Of a stretch of 8,109 nt of DNA, positions 5,304 through 8,109 are shown piece by piece (position 1 is the stretch's first letter; the number at the start of each line of letters is the position of its first letter). The DNA comes from Methanobacteriota archaeon (lineage in GTDB: Archaea > Halobacteriota > Methanosarcinia > Methanosarcinales > Methanoperedenaceae), in the NCBI GenBank assembly GCA_018900975.1, contig JAHIFK010000120.1, forward strand, positions 1-8,109, in the 5' to 3' direction. The position numbers and the translations under genes were made by a program. The notes beneath the pieces are model-generated. The model was not told the origin of the DNA and searched no databases. It was given only the letters and a program-made list of their open reading frames with translations.

Positions 5304-6608
5304 CTAATCTTTATTCGATCCAGATATCCATTTTGCGATCAACTTTACCCCTTCGATAGTATCGGGGCACATTTGCTGTAAGAAACCTTCTGGAAGCACA
5401 TCATGGATCGGTATTGTCTCGCTTGTAGTTAGAGCATTGGCTCCATTGAAATTAATATAGGAAAGCCTTGCAGTTAGTTCCTCGTAAGGTCGTTCAAAAT
5501 CAGATCCTGGGAGCATGGCCACACCGGTCTCCTGAAGAAGTCGTTCACAAAGGGTCTTACTGTCAGTAATACCCCTCTTTGATAGTCTGTCAGCCATCGG
5601 GGTGAAGTCAAGGAACAGGTAAAAACCGCCCTCTGGAGGATGGACCCTCACTCCAGCTTCGGTCAGGATATGATGGCACTCTTTTCCCAGTGTTGAGAGC
5701 ACACGTCTGGCATTCCAGAGATATCTTTCTATTGCCACCCCTCCCCGAAAGGCATGAACAGCAGCGTACTGTATCGGTGCGCTGACAGAAGTATATGTCT
5801 CGCTTGCAACAGAAGCCATTGCATCCAGTAACCAGTCAAGGTCTTTGGGGAACGTAAACGTCCCCAGCCTCCAGCCTCCTGCTCCGCACCATTTGGAGAT
5901 ACCTGAACTGATGATAGTTCCTTCGGGATAGAACCTTGCAACAGAGATGTGCTCTCCTTTATGATGGAGCTGTCCATATATCTCATCTGATAACAGGATA
6001 AGCTCATATTTCCTTGCCACCTCAGCTATCTCTTTTAACTGATCGAGCGTATAGGTCTGACCGTCAGGGTTGCCTGGATAGTTGAGCACCAGAATACGCG
6101 GGCGGAAGATATCATGCTCACTCTCCAGGAATTCAGCAAGACGCCGTGGCGTTATATGCCATTTGTCTTCAAAACTGGTATGCATCAGCCGAACTTTCTT
6201 TCCCAGGATCCTTGCCTGGGGCACATAAGATACCCAGCAAGGGGTTGGGACAACGATCTCACCGTAAAAGCAGAGCTGGAGCAGGAACATAAGCTCTTTG
6301 GACCCTGGCCCCACAAGAACATTTTCAGGGTTTGCATCAACATTATCTTTTGCCTTATGGAAACCTGCTACCGCCTCTTTAAGGGCCGGCAGTCCCTTTG
6401 CGGGAAGATAATCTTTTTCATGAGCGTACAGCTTGAGGGCGTTCACTACAGGCATGGGGACAGGGAATGGCGATTGGCCAAGTCCAAAATTGTATATCTT
6501 TTTTCCTTCCCCCATCAGGCTCTTGCACCTGTCATTGATGGCAAGAGTGGCAGACTGTCCGTTCCCTCGTATGTTGATATTAAGACTTACGTGCTTTCGG
6601 AGGTTCAT
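5304..6608 (-). CDS. PLP-dependent aminotransferase, class I/II
   Basis: This is a complete 434-residue fold-type I aminotransferase. Visible landmarks are GPGSKE (100-105, phosphate-binding region), Trp125 (ring-stacking position), YPGNPDG (177-183, with Asn180 as the conserved cofactor asparagine), and SDEIYG (207-212, with Asp208 pairing the pyridine nitrogen and Tyr211). SGISKW carries Lys239, the Schiff-base lysine, in SKWCGAGGWRLG with Arg247 as phosphate ligand. Arg381 (ARLSY) is the residue expected to bind the substrate carboxylate. The family moves amino groups between amino acids and 2-oxo acids in the cytoplasm. The usual NPTG and SKTxxxxGWRLG motifs are varied, so the substrate cannot be named. 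The start at 6608 has AAGGTGA 5 bases upstream. The gene is divergent from the acetoacetyl-CoA synthetase. Confidence 0.9.
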   Translation of the reverse strand: MNLRKHVSLNINIRGNGQSATLAINDRCKSLMGEGKKIYNFGLGQSPFPVPMPVVNALKLYAHEKDYLPAKGLPALKEAVAGFHKAKDNVDANPENVLVGPGSKELMFLLQLCFYGEIVVPTPCWVSYVPQARILGKKVRLMHTSFEDKWHITPRRLAEFLESEHDIFRPRILVLNYPGNPDGQTYTLDQLKEIAEVARKYELILLSDEIYGQLHHKGEHISVARFYPEGTIISSGISKWCGAGGWRLGTFTFPKDLDWLLDAMASVASETYTSVSAPIQYAAVHAFRGGVAIERYLWNARRVLSTLGKECHHILTEAGVRVHPPEGGFYLFLDFTPMADRLSKRGITDSKTLCERLLQETGVAMLPGSDFERPYEELTARLSYINFNGANALTTSETIPIHDVLPEGFLQQMCPDTIEGVKLIAKWISGSNKD

Positions 6609-6656
6609 TTTTCACCTTTAATACGATGTCACAGGAGTAATGGTTAATACATAATG

Positions 6657-6670
6657 ATATATATAATTAA
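6657..6670 (-). promoter_or_regulatory. TATA box for the aminotransferase
   Basis: On the minus strand GGC precedes TTAATTATATATAT, about 50 bases upstream of the ATG at 6608. This fits an archaeal promoter with a leader of roughly 25 bases that contains the ribosome binding site. Confidence 0.45.
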
Positions 6671-6799
6671 GCCAAAGAGTTGTTATCTGAATATTATGTT
6701 GATCGCATCATCGGGCTTGCTGATTGCGTAACATTCAATACGGGCGTTGAGCAAGCAAAAGAAACAGCGATGCGCACGATCCAGAGAATGAATAAGTGA
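6671..6799 (+). pseudogene. C-terminal remnant of an unidentified gene
   Basis: After a TAA at 6668-6670 a frame of 42 codons reads protein-like sequence (ELLSEYYVDRIIGLADCVTF, then NTGVEQAKETAMRTIQRMNK) and stops at 6797-6799, 9 bases before the synthetase start. There is no upstream ATG. Only a TTG at 6680 could start it, with no clear ribosome binding site. The 5' end abuts the aminotransferase promoter. I do not recognise the family. The alternating hydrophobic pattern and helical end look like a genuine C-terminus, so it is probably the tail of a gene once ahead of the synthetase. A 39-residue small protein is less likely. Confidence 0.4.
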
Positions 6800-6808
6800 G
6801 GACTTACC

Positions 6809-8109
6809 ATGAGTGGAGAATTATTATGGGGCCCGTCCCAAAAAAGAATAAAGAACAGCAATCTGTATAAATTCATGCAGACCGTCAACAAAAAACACGG
6901 GACTAATTTCAGAGAATATGCAGAACTGTACCAGTGGTCGATAGAGAATATCCCTGAATTCTGGGCAGAAATGTGGGGTGAGGCTGGCATTATAGCTTCG
7001 AGGTCTTACGACGAAGTAATAGACGATGTAACAAAAATGCCGGGCGCCAGGTGGTTTTCAGGGGCAAAGCTGAATTTTGCCGAGAATCTGCTCAGATACC
7101 GCGATGATGATCTTGCCATTATTTTCAAGGGTGAGGCAATGATCGATCCAGTAAAAATAACATACGCACAGCTGTACGACAGGACAGCAAGGCTTGCAAA
7201 AGCTATGGGGGAGCGTGGCGTTAAAGCGGGAGATCGTGTGGCCGGATTCATGCCTAACATGCCTGAGACCATCATTGCAATGCTAGCTGCTACTAGCCTT
7301 GGCGCGATCTGGTCTTCATGTTCTCCGGATTTCGGCACAAAAGGCGCGCTTGATAGATTCGGGCAGATAGAACCCAAAATGCTGTTCACAGCGAACGGTT
7401 ACTCTTACAATGGTAAAAGATTCGATTCACTTGAAAAGGTAGCTGATATTTTCAGCCAACTGCCATCCAGCCCACAGATCGTTGTTGTGCCATTCATGGG
7501 TGAGACAGATATCAGTTCAGTTCCAAATTCTATCTTAATGGATGATCTCATGAGCGGAGAAAGCGGTCTTGAGATAGAATTCGAACAATTGCCTTTTGAT
7601 CATCCCCTCTACATAATGTACTCATCAGGCACGACAGGGCTTCCTAAATGCATGGTCCAGAGCGCGGGAGGGATCTTACTCAATCATATAAAGGAACTCA
7701 AGCTTCATACAGATGTTAAACGCGAGGACAGGTTATTCTACTATACTACCTGCGGCTGGATGATGTGGAACTGGATGGTATCAGCCCTTTCGCTTGGCGC
7801 CACGATCACACTGTTCGATGGTTCGCCATTCCATCCCGATCCAGGTGCTCTTTTCAGGCTTGTTGAGGAAGAAAAGATCACGATATTCGGAACAAGTGCA
7901 AAGTACATTGATTCGATCCGAAATGAGGGGCTAAAGCCAATTGAAAGATACGATCTCCAGAACCTGAAGACGATACTCTCAACTGGTTCACCTTTGACAG
8001 ATGAGAATTTCAGATTCGTTTACAGTGATATCAAAGAAGATATCTGTTTATCTTCAATATCAGGAGGTACAGACCTGAACGGCTGCTTCGCCCTGGGAAA
8101 TCCAATTGG
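6809..8109 (+). CDS. acsA: Acetoacetyl-CoA synthetase, N-terminal 433 residues (partial)
   Basis: This adenylate-forming enzyme activates acetoacetate with ATP and CoA to acetoacetyl-CoA via an acyl-adenylate, in the cytoplasm. The start at 6809 has GAGG (6798-6801) 7 bases upstream. Landmarks are the ACS-type N-terminus (FWAEMWGEAG, residues 51-60, then ARWFSGAKLNFAENLLRY, 80-97), SSCSPDFG (169-176), the ATP-binding P-loop YSSGTTGLPKCMVQS (271-285), TTCGWMMWNWM (313-323), and SISGGTDLNGCF (416-427). The AKLNFAENLL and SCSPDFG segments and the phenylalanine-rich SGGTDLNGCFALGNP stretch favour acetoacetyl-CoA over acetyl-CoA synthetase. The frame is open to the window end. The family is about 650 residues, so roughly 220 are missing here, including the C-terminal catalytic lysine. 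Confidence 0.9.
   Translation, partial: MSGELLWGPSQKRIKNSNLYKFMQTVNKKHGTNFREYAELYQWSIENIPEFWAEMWGEAGIIASRSYDEVIDDVTKMPGARWFSGAKLNFAENLLRYRDDDLAIIFKGEAMIDPVKITYAQLYDRTARLAKAMGERGVKAGDRVAGFMPNMPETIIAMLAATSLGAIWSSCSPDFGTKGALDRFGQIEPKMLFTANGYSYNGKRFDSLEKVADIFSQLPSSPQIVVVPFMGETDISSVPNSILMDDLMSGESGLEIEFEQLPFDHPLYIMYSSGTTGLPKCMVQSAGGILLNHIKELKLHTDVKREDRLFYYTTCGWMMWNWMVSALSLGATITLFDGSPFHPDPGALFRLVEEEKITIFGTSAKYIDSIRNEGLKPIERYDLQNLKTILSTGSPLTDENFRFVYSDIKEDICLSSISGGTDLNGCFALGNPI

Noticed and set aside
5729..6007. Alternative minus-strand frame inside the aminotransferase
   Set aside because: The aminotransferase frame carries the catalytic motifs across this stretch, and this is an out-of-frame shadow.
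6114..6647. Plus-strand frame of 177 codons
   Set aside because: It is antisense to the aminotransferase and its promoter region, with low-quality composition and no start signal.
6694..7389. Two minus-strand frames (6694-6990 and 7006-7389)
   Set aside because: Both are antisense to the acetoacetyl-CoA synthetase, whose coding frame is unambiguous.

Overview
The window looks like a decayed accessory region of an archaeal chromosome, ending in ordinary metabolic genes. The setting is probably a methanogen or methanotroph relative within Methanosarcinales, possibly Methanoperedens-like. That placement is inferred from gene flavour: AbiEi-type antitoxin, DUF2786 and J-domain pair, COG2865 regulators, archaeal-style TATA elements and moderate-to-low GC. 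No marker gene proves it. No rRNA, tRNA or CRISPR array was seen.

Left part (1-1400). On the minus strand lie remnants of an AbiEi-like antitoxin and an overlapping nucleotidyltransferase-like gene. The first has lost its 5' end and the second carries a frameshift near its 3' end. A gene-poor stretch follows (about 668-970). It holds an imperfect inverted repeat and a run of consecutive perfect stem-loops (815-883), which may be a structured RNA or the right end of an IS605/TnpB element. Two small unassigned reading frames follow.

Middle part (1414-3189). Four plus-strand genes appear intact: a 116-residue protein of unknown function, an overlapping 73-residue zinc-ribbon protein, a DUF2786-family protein, and a J-domain protein 12 bases downstream of it. 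This is the most plausible functional accessory cassette here.

Gene graveyard (3200-5200). At least three broken pieces of COG2865-type ATP-binding winged-helix regulators lie in series. They end at a three-copy 12-base tandem repeat, beyond which a minus-strand TPR gene is cut off. Next comes a YedY/sulfite-oxidase-like molybdopterin oxidoreductase that keeps its twin-arginine/membrane N-terminus and its C-terminus but has lost the catalytic middle.

Right part (5304-8109). A complete class I/II PLP aminotransferase (minus strand) and an acetoacetyl-CoA synthetase (plus strand, running off the window) are transcribed divergently. The C-terminal remnant of another gene lies between them. These two are housekeeping-like genes: amino-acid transamination, and activation of acetoacetate to acetoacetyl-CoA. 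The sequence gives no direct link between the two reactions.
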